The notes under the pieces are model-generated. The model ran no database searches. It worked only from the letters and a program-made list of their open reading frames with translations, and was not told the DNA's origin. DNA of 14,968 bases from Lachnospiraceae bacterium (GTDB taxonomy: Bacteria; Bacillota; Clostridia; Lachnospirales; Lachnospiraceae). The translations under genes were made by a program, and so were the position numbers. The stretch is taken from NCBI GenBank assembly GCA_003453515.1, contig DMLD01000046.1, positions 1-14,968 on the forward strand. The letters are read 5' to 3'. Numbering within the stretch: the first letter of the stretch is position 1; the number at the start of each line of letters is the position of its first letter. Positions 1-7,653 of this stretch are shown here, piece by piece.

Positions 1-10
1 TCCGGGAGGA

Positions 11-59
11 TGCACAGAAAATCGTATAGGAAGGCACTTCGTGCCACGATTTTCGTGCA
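11..59. repeat. Long imperfect palindrome, possible REP-like unit
   Basis: The outer arms TGCAC-a-GAAAATCGT (11-25) and ACGATTTTC-GTGCA (46-59) pair over 14 bp with one bulged A. Inside them a second stem, GGCAC-TTC-GTGCC (33-45), is offset by an unpaired stretch at 26-32. No T-run follows on either strand, so an intrinsic terminator is unlikely. The compact two-stem shape and its place upstream of a gene suggest a dispersed intergenic palindromic repeat; that identity is inferred, because only one copy lies in the window. Confidence 0.5.
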
Positions 60-60
60 A

Positions 61-84
61 GGAAACGCTTTAATCAGCGTTTCC
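61..84. repeat. Second hairpin, perfect 8-bp stem
   Basis: GGAAACGC (61-68) and GCGTTTCC (77-84) form a perfect 8-bp stem with an 8-base loop, one base after the longer palindrome at 11-59. No U-tract follows, so it is not a standard terminator. The two hairpins may belong to one composite repeat or form a structured 5' leader for the kinase gene. I see no convincing promoter between them and the kinase start at 143, so its promoter may lie before the window. Confidence 0.5.
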
Positions 85-142
85 CTAAATACTGATGAAT
101 CACTGATCATATACGACCGGCTGATCGGAAAGGAGACTTTTT

Positions 143-3004
143 GTGAAGGAGTCAAACGATTCAAACTCACTTATTAAAAATGACGGCTTTTTGAAAAATA
201 TACGCAGGCAGATACGCCTGCTTGGTTTTGCTGCCATCGGATCTCTTCTGTTTATCGGTCTCACATCACTCATAACACTGCTGCGTTCCAATACCAACGC
301 AAACATCCTAAACCAAATGAACATAATTGCAAACAAGCAGTATGAGATCAACAGCATGGACAAGAGCTACTACACCTCCTCCGATCAATTCGTAAGCATC
401 AAGAAGAATTTTGAAGAAATGATCGACGCGGCAAACACAGCTCTTGAGCAGGTCGTGAATCCGTCTACCAAAAATGATGTCAATAACCTCTCCAGAGATG
501 CCGAGAGACTTCTTGACAACTACGAGGAGCTTCTTAAGATCTCATCGACCAGAGGATATACCACCACGCGCGGCTACTATCTGGAGTACTCGAAAAACGA
601 CAACCTGCTCTACTCCAAGATGATCGGACTGGTAGCACAGCTCGGAGACGAATTCCCGGAGGGCAACCGCTTTTTGGATATCATATACGGAGTAACGACG
701 CAGTTTTCGGAGTATTCCGTACATGTTACCGAGGGCAGGGCGACTAACAACTCCAGATGGAAGATATACGGAAACCTAAGAACCCTCGAGCAGCTCATAA
801 AGGTCGCAATGATAAAGACCACAGAGCTTAAGAACATGCTGCCCCTTGTTGAAAAAAGCCGTGAGCTTGTATCCAAAATGGTCAGCCTCGACTACGAGTA
901 CAAGGCGATACTCGACAACAACCAGCGTATATTCTCCCACCTTATCTCGATCACCGACCGTATTCGGGATATGGAGGAGAGCAACACCTCGTTCGAGCAA
1001 ACATCGCTGCTTGCTCTCATGGGCGTTTTGATGGCTCTGCTCGTTGCGTATCTTTCTATCCACACTGCCCTGCTCCGCCGGGACTTAAGCCGAAGCATAG
1101 GCGTGTTCAACGAGCTCCTTGTGGTCAAGGCAGCCAACGATGCGCAGAGCTCATTTTTATCGACGGTATCACACGAGATACGTACTCCGATCAACGCCAT
1201 CATGGGTATGAACGAGATCATCATAAGGGAAGCGGGCAACAAGCAGATAGAGCGCTATGCTCTTGAGATCAAGGACTCCTCGAGGACACTGCTATCTCTT
1301 GTAAACGATCTCTTGGACAGCTCCAGACTTGATGCGGACAGGCTGAAGATAATCCCGGTCGAGTATGATCTGTCATCCTCGATCTCTGACCTTGTCAACA
1401 TGATCACCTCGAGAGCCCGCGAGAAGAATCTGAATCTTTTTGTAAATGTAAATGAGGGGCTGCCTCACATACTGTTCGGTGATGAGATCCGTATCAAGCA
1501 GTGCGTGCTCAATCTGCTTACCAATGCCGTCAAATACACGGAGACCGGCTCCATCACCCTGAACGTGGACTACGAGGTCGTCAACCGCGGAAGCATCATC
1601 CTGAGATTTCAGGTCATAGATACCGGTATAGGTATGAAGGAGGAGGATCTGACGCACCTGTTTGAGAGATTCTCCCGCTTTGACGAGAAGAGAAATCGCA
1701 ACATCGAGGGAACAGGCCTTGGCATGAACATAGTAAACAGGCTTCTCGCCCTGATGGGGTCGGAGCTTGAGGTGCACTCGATCTACGGCAAGGGATCCGA
1801 TTTCTCGTTCGGAGTACATCAGGGCGTCATCGACTGGGATCCTATCGGCGACTACAACTCCATGTACGAGAAGTCTCTCGCCGCCCAGAAAAAATACCAC
1901 GAAAAGCTCCGCGCTCCTGCCGCTCATCTTCTCATAGTCGATGATATGCAGGTGAACTTAACCGTCATAAAAGGACTGCTGAAAAAGACCGAGATAAAGA
2001 TAGATACCGCTCTCAGCGGAAAAACAGCCATAGAGTTGATCAAGAAAAATGCCTACGACATGGTATTTCTCGATCACCGCATGCCAAAGATGGACGGTAT
2101 CGAAACGCTCATATGCATACGTGAGCTCACCAACAACCCGAACCGCAACATCCCGTATATCGCTCTCACCGCCAATGCCATAGCAGGCGCCAGAGAGCTC
2201 TATATCAACGCGGGCTTCACGGACTACCTATCAAAGCCCGTCGACAGCACCGAACTGGAGAACCTGCTCATCGAGTACCTTCCAAAGGATCTGGTGGAGC
2301 TCCATACATCGGATGACTATGATGACAGCGATGATACCTACCCGGATATCGACGATGCGATCGGGACTGACGATGAAGCTTCGGCAGAGGACGATCTGCA
2401 TAACATACTAACCCACTTAGAGGGTATAGATTACAAGATCGCCATAGAAAACTGCATAGACGATGAGACTCTCATAGACGCGATCAAGGACTTTTTGCAG
2501 ACCCTCGACACAAAGCCTGCCGAGATCGAGCGCTACTGGCTGAATAAGGATTACCGAAACTACACGATACAGGTACATGCCCTCAAGAGCACGGCAAGGC
2601 TTATCGGGGCGATGAAGCTCTCGGAGGACGCCTTCTATCTCGAGCAGTGCGGCGATGCCGAAAACCAGACCGCGATCGATGAAAAGACCGATGATCTGCT
2701 GAACCTCTACGAAAGCTACAGACAGAAGCTGAAGCCGTTTATCGATGCCGTTGATAAAAATGAGGAAACGGACGATAACTTAGCCCCCATAGACGATAAC
2801 ATGTTTGCCGATGCCTTTTCCTCGGTAAAGGAGCTTGTTGATTCATTTGACTTCGGAAATGCAGAGGAAATACTGAAAATGCTAAAAAATTATAAATTGA
2901 CTTCACAACAGCAGGCAAAATATGATATAATGTATAAGATGGTCAGAAATGTAGACAGGGATGCCGTGCTGAACTGGTTTGCCGAAAACCCTGAGCTTAA
3001 GTAA
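143..3004 (+). CDS. Membrane hybrid sensor histidine kinase (HisKA-HATPase-REC-Hpt)
   Basis: A multistep phosphorelay kinase of 953 residues. It opens with GTG, seven bases after AGGAG (131-135). A cytoplasmic N-terminus is followed by a membrane segment at about 25-47, an external, mostly helical sensor region (about 48-286) of no recognised type, and a second membrane segment at about 288-311. There is no clear HAMP domain. The HisKA box has phosphoacceptor His344 in SHEIRTP. The ATPase shows the N box (NLLTNAVKYTETG, 457-469), G1 (DTGIGM, 493-498) and G2 (GTGLGM, 523-528). A receiver domain (about 595-715) has acidic pair Asp600/601, phospho-Asp644, Thr676 and Lys698. A very acidic linker (about 722-752) leads to an Hpt domain with His812 in HALKS. 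A helical tail of about 70 residues ends the protein. All catalytic residues are present. The signal is unknown. The two-receiver regulator gene starts 29 bases downstream and is the likely partner. Confidence 0.93.
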   Translation: MKESNDSNSLIKNDGFLKNIRRQIRLLGFAAIGSLLFIGLTSLITLLRSNTNANILNQMNIIANKQYEINSMDKSYYTSSDQFVSIKKNFEEMIDAANTALEQVVNPSTKNDVNNLSRDAERLLDNYEELLKISSTRGYTTTRGYYLEYSKNDNLLYSKMIGLVAQLGDEFPEGNRFLDIIYGVTTQFSEYSVHVTEGRATNNSRWKIYGNLRTLEQLIKVAMIKTTELKNMLPLVEKSRELVSKMVSLDYEYKAILDNNQRIFSHLISITDRIRDMEESNTSFEQTSLLALMGVLMALLVAYLSIHTALLRRDLSRSIGVFNELLVVKAANDAQSSFLSTVSHEIRTPINAIMGMNEIIIREAGNKQIERYALEIKDSSRTLLSLVNDLLDSSRLDADRLKIIPVEYDLSSSISDLVNMITSRAREKNLNLFVNVNEGLPHILFGDEIRIKQCVLNLLTNAVKYTETGSITLNVDYEVVNRGSIILRFQVIDTGIGMKEEDLTHLFERFSRFDEKRNRNIEGTGLGMNIVNRLLALMGSELEVHSIYGKGSDFSFGVHQGVIDWDPIGDYNSMYEKSLAAQKKYHEKLRAPAAHLLIVDDMQVNLTVIKGLLKKTEIKIDTALSGKTAIELIKKNAYDMVFLDHRMPKMDGIETLICIRELTNNPNRNIPYIALTANAIAGARELYINAGFTDYLSKPVDSTELENLLIEYLPKDLVELHTSDDYDDSDDTYPDIDDAIGTDDEASAEDDLHNILTHLEGIDYKIAIENCIDDETLIDAIKDFLQTLDTKPAEIERYWLNKDYRNYTIQVHALKSTARLIGAMKLSEDAFYLEQCGDAENQTAIDEKTDDLLNLYESYRQKLKPFIDAVDKNEETDDNLAPIDDNMFADAFSSVKELVDSFDFGNAEEILKMLKNYKLTSQQQAKYDIMYKMVRNVDRDAVLNWFAENPELK
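2902..2931 (+). promoter_or_regulatory. Putative internal promoter for the response regulator
   Basis: TTCACA (2902-2907), an 18-base spacer, then TATAAT (2926-2931) preceded by TGA, giving a perfect extended -10 element. It lies in an AT-rich patch inside the 3' end of the kinase gene. Transcription would start near 2938 and give a leader of about 95 bases before the regulator ATG at 3034. This would let the regulator be made independently of its kinase. It is a pattern match only. Confidence 0.5.
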
Positions 3005-3033
3005 GTAAATGCCATCGGACAGGGAGGAACATC

Positions 3034-3822
3034 ATGGATAAGGAAGTTTTGCTGATAGGCAACACAAAGAGCTTTATGTATAACGCGATAGCCAACGGTC
3101 TTGAGCATGAGGGCTTCAATACAAGCCGTGTACCCATGATCGAGGACGAGATCAGACGTGCGGGCGTGCTTCAGCCGTTTTGGATCCTGTATCTGGACGA
3201 GGAAACCGTCGGCAAGGAGTTCAGGGATCAGTACTCGTTCGTCAAGGAGAACGTCCTTATGAACAATCCCCGCTTCCTCATCATCGGACACGACGATGAA
3301 CTGCAGGATATTTTTCAGTTCATACCGCAGGATATCATAACCAAGACATATCCGAGACCCATCAACGTACAGCAGCTCGTTTCCGATCTCAACCGCATCA
3401 TAGCCGATGAGGAGGGTGATGAGGCAAAAAAAAGGATACTGATAGTCGATGATACACCTGCCTCTCTCCACTCGCTGCAAAAGTCTTTATTGCAAAAATA
3501 TGATGTATATATGTGTAATTCGGGTATGAGTGCGATCACCTTCCTTGTAAAGGATCGCGTTGATCTGATACTTCTCGATGTTGAGATGCCTATCGTTGAC
3601 GGTATGCAGGTCCTTGAAATGCTCAGATCCGAGCCGACCATCAGAGACATACCCATCATGTTCCTTACCTCAAAAAGCGACAAGGAGCACGTTATGAAGG
3701 CAGCCAAGCTGAACATCGAAAGCTATCTGCTCAAATCGATGTCCCCGAGGCTTTTGGTACGTTCCATAGACAACTTTTTCGAGAGCCCGTCGTATCTTAA
3801 GCGCTTTGGCAAAAAGGATTAA
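3034..3822 (+). CDS. Response regulator with N-terminal pseudo-receiver and C-terminal receiver
   Basis: A 262-residue protein with ATG six bases after GGGAGG (3022-3027). The C-terminal half (about 134-250) is a canonical CheY-like receiver: ILIVDD with Asp139/140, phospho-Asp182 in LLDVEMP, Thr212 in FLTS and Lys234. The N-terminal half (about 3-125) has receiver-like pacing (EVLLIGN, ILYLDEE, then TKTYPRP where the KP motif would be) but lacks the acidic pair, so it is probably a degenerate, non-phosphorylated receiver used for binding. No DNA-binding, GGDEF, HD-GYP or other output domain follows. It may act as a phosphorelay intermediate or through protein contacts, with the upstream Hpt-bearing kinase as likely donor. 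Its TAA stop overlaps the TAA of larE on the other strand. Confidence 0.85.
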   Translation: MDKEVLLIGNTKSFMYNAIANGLEHEGFNTSRVPMIEDEIRRAGVLQPFWILYLDEETVGKEFRDQYSFVKENVLMNNPRFLIIGHDDELQDIFQFIPQDIITKTYPRPINVQQLVSDLNRIIADEEGDEAKKRILIVDDTPASLHSLQKSLLQKYDVYMCNSGMSAITFLVKDRVDLILLDVEMPIVDGMQVLEMLRSEPTIRDIPIMFLTSKSDKEHVMKAAKLNIESYLLKSMSPRLLVRSIDNFFESPSYLKRFGKKD

Positions 3823-4634
3823 GAAAGCACCTCATTCATGCTTCCGCTTCTGTAGCCGATCAGGTCAAGGGAGACATATGCGAATCCCATTGATCTGAAT
3901 ACCTCATTGACGGTAAGCCTTACATCCGCCCTCATAAATCTTGAAAAATCGTTGGGATTCAGCTCTATCCTCGCATTTACCGTACCGTATATGCGTACTC
4001 TTACCTCTTTGAAGCCCTGATCCATGAGATAACGCTCAGCCTTCTCTATAAGGTTGAGCTTTGTTTTGTCTATCGTTTCGCCGTAGGGTATCCTTGACGC
4101 AAGGCAAGCGTAGGAAGGCTTCTCCCACGTAGGCAGTCCGAGCACCTTTGACAGCTCTCTTATCTCCTTTTTGGTGAACGCAAGCTGTCTGAGCGGGCTG
4201 TATATATTCAGTTCTTTAAGCGCCATGAGCCCCGGACGGTAATCTCCCTCATCATCGAGATTGGTTCCCTCGCTAAGCAAAAACATCCCCTCATCCTCGG
4301 CGATTTTTAGCATATCCGAAAAAAGACTTTTCTTGCACAGATAGCACCTGTTCGGAGGGTTATCCGAAAACCCCTCTATAGAAAGCTCATCCGCCTCAAA
4401 GACGATCTGTCTTATCCCGTGGTTTTTGCAAAACTCGACCGTCTCATCGCTCTCTGCCTTCGGAAACATCGGCGATCTCGCAGTTATCGCGATCACCTTG
4501 TCCCCCAATGCCTCCTTGGCAGCGTACAGCAAAAAGGTCGAGTCAACACCGCCTGAAAATGCCACGGCAAGTCTTCTCTTTGTGCCAAGCTCCCTTTTCA
4601 ACACCTCATATTTTTGAATAAGAGTATTATCCAT
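3819..4634 (-). CDS. larE: LarE-family ATP-dependent sacrificial sulfur transferase
   Basis: A PP-loop ATP pyrophosphatase of 271 residues. The loop SGGVDS is at 27-32. The family's cysteine, the sulfur donor in Lactobacillus plantarum LarE, matches Cys177 in YACLASRIPYG. A CxxC (Cys97, Cys100, in NRCYLCKKS) precedes it, as in many relatives. In characterised systems LarE adenylates the carboxylates of the pyridinium dicarboxylate made by LarB and donates its own cysteine sulfur to build the nickel-pincer nucleotide, which LarC metallates. I choose ATG at 4634, six bases after AAGGTG; a GTG at 4643 lies inside that ribosome site and would add three residues. larA, larB and larC are not in the window, so the role here is uncertain. 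The gene follows the tcdA-like gene by about 58 bases and is probably in the surE operon. Confidence 0.85.
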   Translation of the reverse strand: MDNTLIQKYEVLKRELGTKRRLAVAFSGGVDSTFLLYAAKEALGDKVIAITARSPMFPKAESDETVEFCKNHGIRQIVFEADELSIEGFSDNPPNRCYLCKKSLFSDMLKIAEDEGMFLLSEGTNLDDEGDYRPGLMALKELNIYSPLRQLAFTKKEIRELSKVLGLPTWEKPSYACLASRIPYGETIDKTKLNLIEKAERYLMDQGFKEVRVRIYGTVNARIELNPNDFSRFMRADVRLTVNEVFRSMGFAYVSLDLIGYRSGSMNEVLS

Positions 4635-4654
4635 ATTTTTCACCTTTTTTCAAT

Positions 4655-4660
4655 ATTATA
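4655..4660 (-). promoter_or_regulatory. Possible -10 element before larE
   Basis: A perfect TATAAT on the minus strand sits 20 bases before the larE ATG. No good -35 lies 16-18 bases upstream (best 3 of 6 matches), so this is weak. If used, transcription would start close to the ribosome site and give a very short leader, as proposed for miaA. It could give larE some independence from the surE operon. Confidence 0.25.
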
Positions 4661-4692
4661 AAACGGATGGATAAAAGCTTTCCTGTCCTGCC

Positions 4693-5826
4693 TCACATGC
4701 AGCCTGTGAGGTCTCTGACGACCTCTGCCGCAAGCATTAGCCCGGCTGCAGGCGGAACAAACGAAACACTTCCTATCACCTCATCAGATGGGTTTATCGG
4801 CTCCTCCTCGGAGTATAATACCTTTAGGCTGTCCACTCCTCTTTTTTTCAGCTCGCGCCTCATGACTCTTGCAAGCGGACAGACCCTTGTCTTATATATA
4901 TCCGAGATCCTAAGCAGCTCAGGGTGCAGCTTATTGCCCGTACCCATGGAGGATATGATATTCACGCCCTCCCTTTTCGCGGCTTCTATGATCGCAAGCT
5001 TGGCAGACACCGTATCTATGGCATCGATGACATAATCATAATCCGACATCCTGAAATCAGATATGTTCTCCGGCAATACAAACTTAAAAAAGGTGTTTAC
5101 CCTGACTGCCGGAGCTATGTCATGTATCCTCTCACACATGAGATCTGTCTTTCTGCGCCCTATCGTTTTCTCCGTGGCAATGATCTGTCTGTTGATGTTT
5201 GACGGCGTGACAAGGTCATGGTCTATCAGATCGATCTGTCCTATTCCGCTCCGTACCAGCGCCTCACACACATATCCGCCGACTCCTCCGAGCCCGAACA
5301 GCGCGATGTGTGAATTTTTCAGCCTCTCAACACCCGCCGCTCCCAAAAGCCTTTCAGTTCGTTCGAGCCTGTGCTCGTCTACCTGACTCACAGAGCCTTC
5401 GAGGTGAGCCAGAAGCTGTTCCTTGAGAAAAATGTATCTGAACCTTTTCTCCTCCTTGGAAAAATGCTCCTCTCTCGACTGCCTCGGATTGTTACTGTAG
5501 GAGAGCCGCTCATCACCAAACTGCTCACTTGTCAGATCAAATACCACATCCCCCACAACATTATAGCAGTGATAATTGCCGCCCGGTCTCCTGACCCCAT
5601 AGACCTCACCGCCAAAAATATCCTGCGCCAAAAATGCCGTCACTGAGCACTGCCCAAGTGTGATATTCGATCGGCTCCACTCACCTCTGAGTCTCGGCGC
5701 ACAGCTGTATTCACACCAGATATTGCAAAGCCTGTCATAGAGATCCCTCGGGTCTTTGATGTCCTTATATACATCATCGACAGGCTTTATGTTTGCAGTC
5801 TCCCAGCCGTAAAATTTATAACTCAT
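4693..5826 (-). CDS. tcdA: YunG-like domain fused to TcdA-type tRNA t6A dehydratase (E1-like)
   Basis: A 377-residue two-domain protein. Residues about 150-377 form a ThiF/MoeB/HesA-type adenylating domain: GLGGVGG (178-184) with an acidic strand end at Asp202/204, NRQ with Arg213, Lys226, and DAIDTVSAK (268-276). The stretch CPLARVMRRELKKRG (316-330) is characteristic of TcdA/CsdL, which uses ATP to cyclise N6-threonylcarbamoyladenosine at tRNA A37 to ct6A. Ordinary TcdA proteins are about 230-270 residues and begin near this domain. Here an extra N-terminal region of about 140 residues resembles the YunG family (uncharacterised in Bacillus subtilis), with GQCSVTAFLAQD around Cys60, His86 in NYHCYN and Asp97 in FDLTSEQF. 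The ATG at 5826 follows AAAGGGAG at five bases. A GTG at 5391 (Val146), four bases after GAAGG, could start the TcdA part alone. The TcdA call is firm; the YunG call is moderately firm. Confidence 0.88.
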   Translation of the reverse strand: MSYKFYGWETANIKPVDDVYKDIKDPRDLYDRLCNIWCEYSCAPRLRGEWSRSNITLGQCSVTAFLAQDIFGGEVYGVRRPGGNYHCYNVVGDVVFDLTSEQFGDERLSYSNNPRQSREEHFSKEEKRFRYIFLKEQLLAHLEGSVSQVDEHRLERTERLLGAAGVERLKNSHIALFGLGGVGGYVCEALVRSGIGQIDLIDHDLVTPSNINRQIIATEKTIGRRKTDLMCERIHDIAPAVRVNTFFKFVLPENISDFRMSDYDYVIDAIDTVSAKLAIIEAAKREGVNIISSMGTGNKLHPELLRISDIYKTRVCPLARVMRRELKKRGVDSLKVLYSEEEPINPSDEVIGSVSFVPPAAGLMLAAEVVRDLTGCM

Positions 5827-5861
5827 CTAAGCTCCCTTTCAGATCCGGAAAAATGTCACGA

Positions 5862-6578
5862 TCAACTGATATTGTTTACCACACCTATGGATACGTAGCC
5901 GTCAACTATTGCCTTTAGGTCGGTATCCTCCTCTCCTATTGCCGACCACTTGCCGTCGACCATGAGCGTGACTCTTCCCGACTCATCACCGCTCTCCTTT
6001 TTATATGAGTCCTGATAGAACATCCCGTGAGAGACCCTTCTTCCGGTGAGTATCCCCTTGCAATCCTTAAGCCTTCCATGCGGGAAGTTGATATTTACTA
6101 TCTGCCCATATTCCAATTCTGTCTTCAGCGCGATATCTATGGCTTCCTTCAGATATCTGTCGCTTGTCTCATGGACGTGATCTGCCGACTCGGAAAGCGC
6201 CACCGATCTTATCTGTTGAAATGCTCCCTCAAAGGCAGCGCCGGCAGTCGCGGAATACTGAATATCAGTTGCCGCGTTATAACCGTAGTTGATGCCTGAC
6301 AGGATCAGGTCAGGCTTTGTATCCATTACCGAGAGTACACCGACCCTCACACAGTCCGCGGGCGTGCCGTCACATGCATATGCCCTGACACCCTGTACCG
6401 GAAAGCCCGTGTAAGGAAATACCGTGATGGCACCGTGCAGGGTAATACTGTGTGATGCGGCACTCCTCTGCGTCTCGGGCGCGACCACCCAGACCTTGCC
6501 GTATTCCTTAGCTGCGGCAGCAAGACGTATCAGTCCGTCCGATCCTATTCCGTCATCATTTGTGATAAGTATTTTCAT
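5862..6578 (-). CDS. surE: 5'/3'-nucleotidase SurE
   Basis: Metal-dependent nucleoside monophosphate phosphatase of 238 residues, a usual length for SurE. It begins MKILITNDDG, with the metal ligands Asp8 and Asp9 in the family position. Ser39 (QRSAASHS) and Asn97 (SGINYGYN) match the other two ligands known from Thermotoga SurE. The GTPADC stretch (71-76) is also typical. The enzyme acts on nucleotides and in some species on short polyphosphate. I place the start at ATG 6578, eight bases after GGAG; the frame stays open to 6698, but that upstream part contains a terminator-like hairpin and is not protein-like. The next gene in the same direction starts 35 bases after its stop, so surE, the tcdA fusion and larE are likely one operon. 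Confidence 0.93.
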   Translation of the reverse strand: MKILITNDDGIGSDGLIRLAAAAKEYGKVWVVAPETQRSAASHSITLHGAITVFPYTGFPVQGVRAYACDGTPADCVRVGVLSVMDTKPDLILSGINYGYNAATDIQYSATAGAAFEGAFQQIRSVALSESADHVHETSDRYLKEAIDIALKTELEYGQIVNINFPHGRLKDCKGILTGRRVSHGMFYQDSYKKESGDESGRVTLMVDGKWSAIGEEDTDLKAIVDGYVSIGVVNNIS

Positions 6579-6606
6579 AAAACAATCTCCGTCACTGCGA
6601 TAACAA

Positions 6607-6639
6607 ACGAAGCCCACAAGCACAGCTCGCAGGCTTCGT
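6607..6639 (-). terminator. Intrinsic terminator after the soluble chemotaxis transducer
   Basis: On the minus strand ACGAAGCC...GGCTTCGT gives 8 bp. The inner part, with T-G and G-T pairs plus GCGAG/CTTGT, extends this to about 14 bp around a 5-base loop. A T-rich but broken tract (TTTGTTAT) follows. It begins 56 bases after the transducer stop at 6695 and ends 28 bases before surE. It would separate the FIST/transducer unit from surE. Because the U-tract is imperfect it may leak or act as an attenuator for surE. Confidence 0.6.
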
Positions 6640-6694
6640 ATAATTCGTTTACCCGGGAACCCTGATCTCAACGTCCCGTGTATTATCCGTCGGA

Positions 6695-7636
6695 TCACAT
6701 ATCTGAAAGAATGGGCTTTATCTGTGATATCATGTTTTCCATACTCTCAAACATACCACTCTTCATGGTACCGCAGGAGCTTGCATTTGCAATATGCTCG
6801 CGAAGTATACGATATTCTCTGTCAATATCGGCAAACTCTCTGTCGCCTTCACTAATCTCCTGCTGTGCCTTGTTTGCAGCATCCGTGATCTCTGCCTGAA
6901 CAGTATCTGCTCCACCGGCAGCCTCATTGATCCTGTCAAATGTAGTATGAGTCTTATCAACACTTGAAACACTGTCCTCGAGTGCCTGCTGGGATGACTC
7001 GATACTTGATGTAAGGTCAGAGGTTCCCTTTCGCACCTCGTTAAGTCTCTCCTCTACGACCTCGACCAGATCCTTTATCTCCTCAGCGAGATTCTTGACC
7101 TCTGTCGCTACGACTGCAAAGCCCTTGCCCTGATCACCTGCTCTTGCCGCCTCGATAGATGCGTTGAGCGCGAGCATGTTGGTCTGGTTTGCGATCGCAA
7201 CGATCTGTCCCATACACTCGTCGATCTGCTCTACCGAACGACGGAAGCCGCCAAAACCTTCCTCTATCTCAACAAAGCTGTCCTTGACTCTGGATGAGCT
7301 GTTTCTCAATTCCTCCACATCATCCTGAGCCTCCTTAACGGAATCAAGTATATCCTGCTTGACCGTTCCCAGATGCTCAGCCGACTTGCCTACCATGTCA
7401 AACACATCGCTGAATGCCGTCATCGTGTTGTGAAGCTCTGCATTCTCATTCATGACATCATCGAAGGTAGTCTCGACCTCATGGAGCTCCTGCAGAGACT
7501 CCACCTCCTTTTCGGCGAGCTTCTTCTGGTAATCCTCCAATGATTTTGCAATATGTAGGATCGAATGATAATCTTTCTTTTCATATGCGGGTGCTGCCAC
7601 TACAGCCTCTTTATTCTTTTTCTTACCGAAAGCCAT
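6695..7636 (-). CDS. Soluble methyl-accepting chemotaxis protein
   Basis: A 313-residue cytoplasmic transducer. It has no membrane segment or recognisable ligand domain: after a charged N-terminus (about 1-22) almost the whole chain is heptad-like coiled coil. The conserved hairpin tip that binds CheA and CheW is at about 144-186 ([19 protein letters not shown], then [17 protein letters not shown]). The protein is short for a transducer, with reduced arms on both sides of the tip. It lacks the C-terminal pentapeptide used to tether CheR. The ATG at 7636 follows GGGAGG at six bases. It starts 17 bases after the stop of the FIST-domain gene on the same strand. That tight coupling suggests the FIST protein supplies the sensing function and this protein passes it to the chemotaxis array. 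The first few residues ([10 protein letters not shown]) are very basic. Confidence 0.92.
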   Translation of the reverse strand: MAFGKKKNKEAVVAAPAYEKKDYHSILHIAKSLEDYQKKLAEKEVESLQELHEVETTFDDVMNENAELHNTMTAFSDVFDMVGKSAEHLGTVKQDILDSVKEAQDDVEELRNSSSRVKDSFVEIEEGFGGFRRSVEQIDECMGQIVAIANQTNMLALNASIEAARAGDQGKGFAVVATEVKNLAEEIKDLVEVVEERLNEVRKGTSDLTSSIESSQQALEDSVSSVDKTHTTFDRINEAAGGADTVQAEITDAANKAQQEISEGDREFADIDREYRILREHIANASSCGTMKSGMFESMENMISQIKPILSDM

Positions 7637-7653
7637 CTTAAACCTCCCAACAT

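Noticed and set aside
10..171. 54-codon frame starting at an ATG after GGGAGG
   Set aside because: The ribosome-like motif touches the ATG with no spacer, and the frame runs through both palindromes and into the kinase gene; it is most likely a repeat-derived spurious frame.
1373..1927. 184-codon open frame antisense to the kinase
   Set aside because: It overlaps the conserved HisKA-ATPase coding region and shows no family signature.
2890..3480. 196-codon open frame antisense to the kinase end and the regulator
   Set aside because: It spans two real genes and the gap between them in antisense, with no recognisable product.
6579..6698. 40-codon N-terminal extension of SurE
   Set aside because: SurE proteins begin at the MKILITNDDG segment; the extension covers the terminator hairpin.
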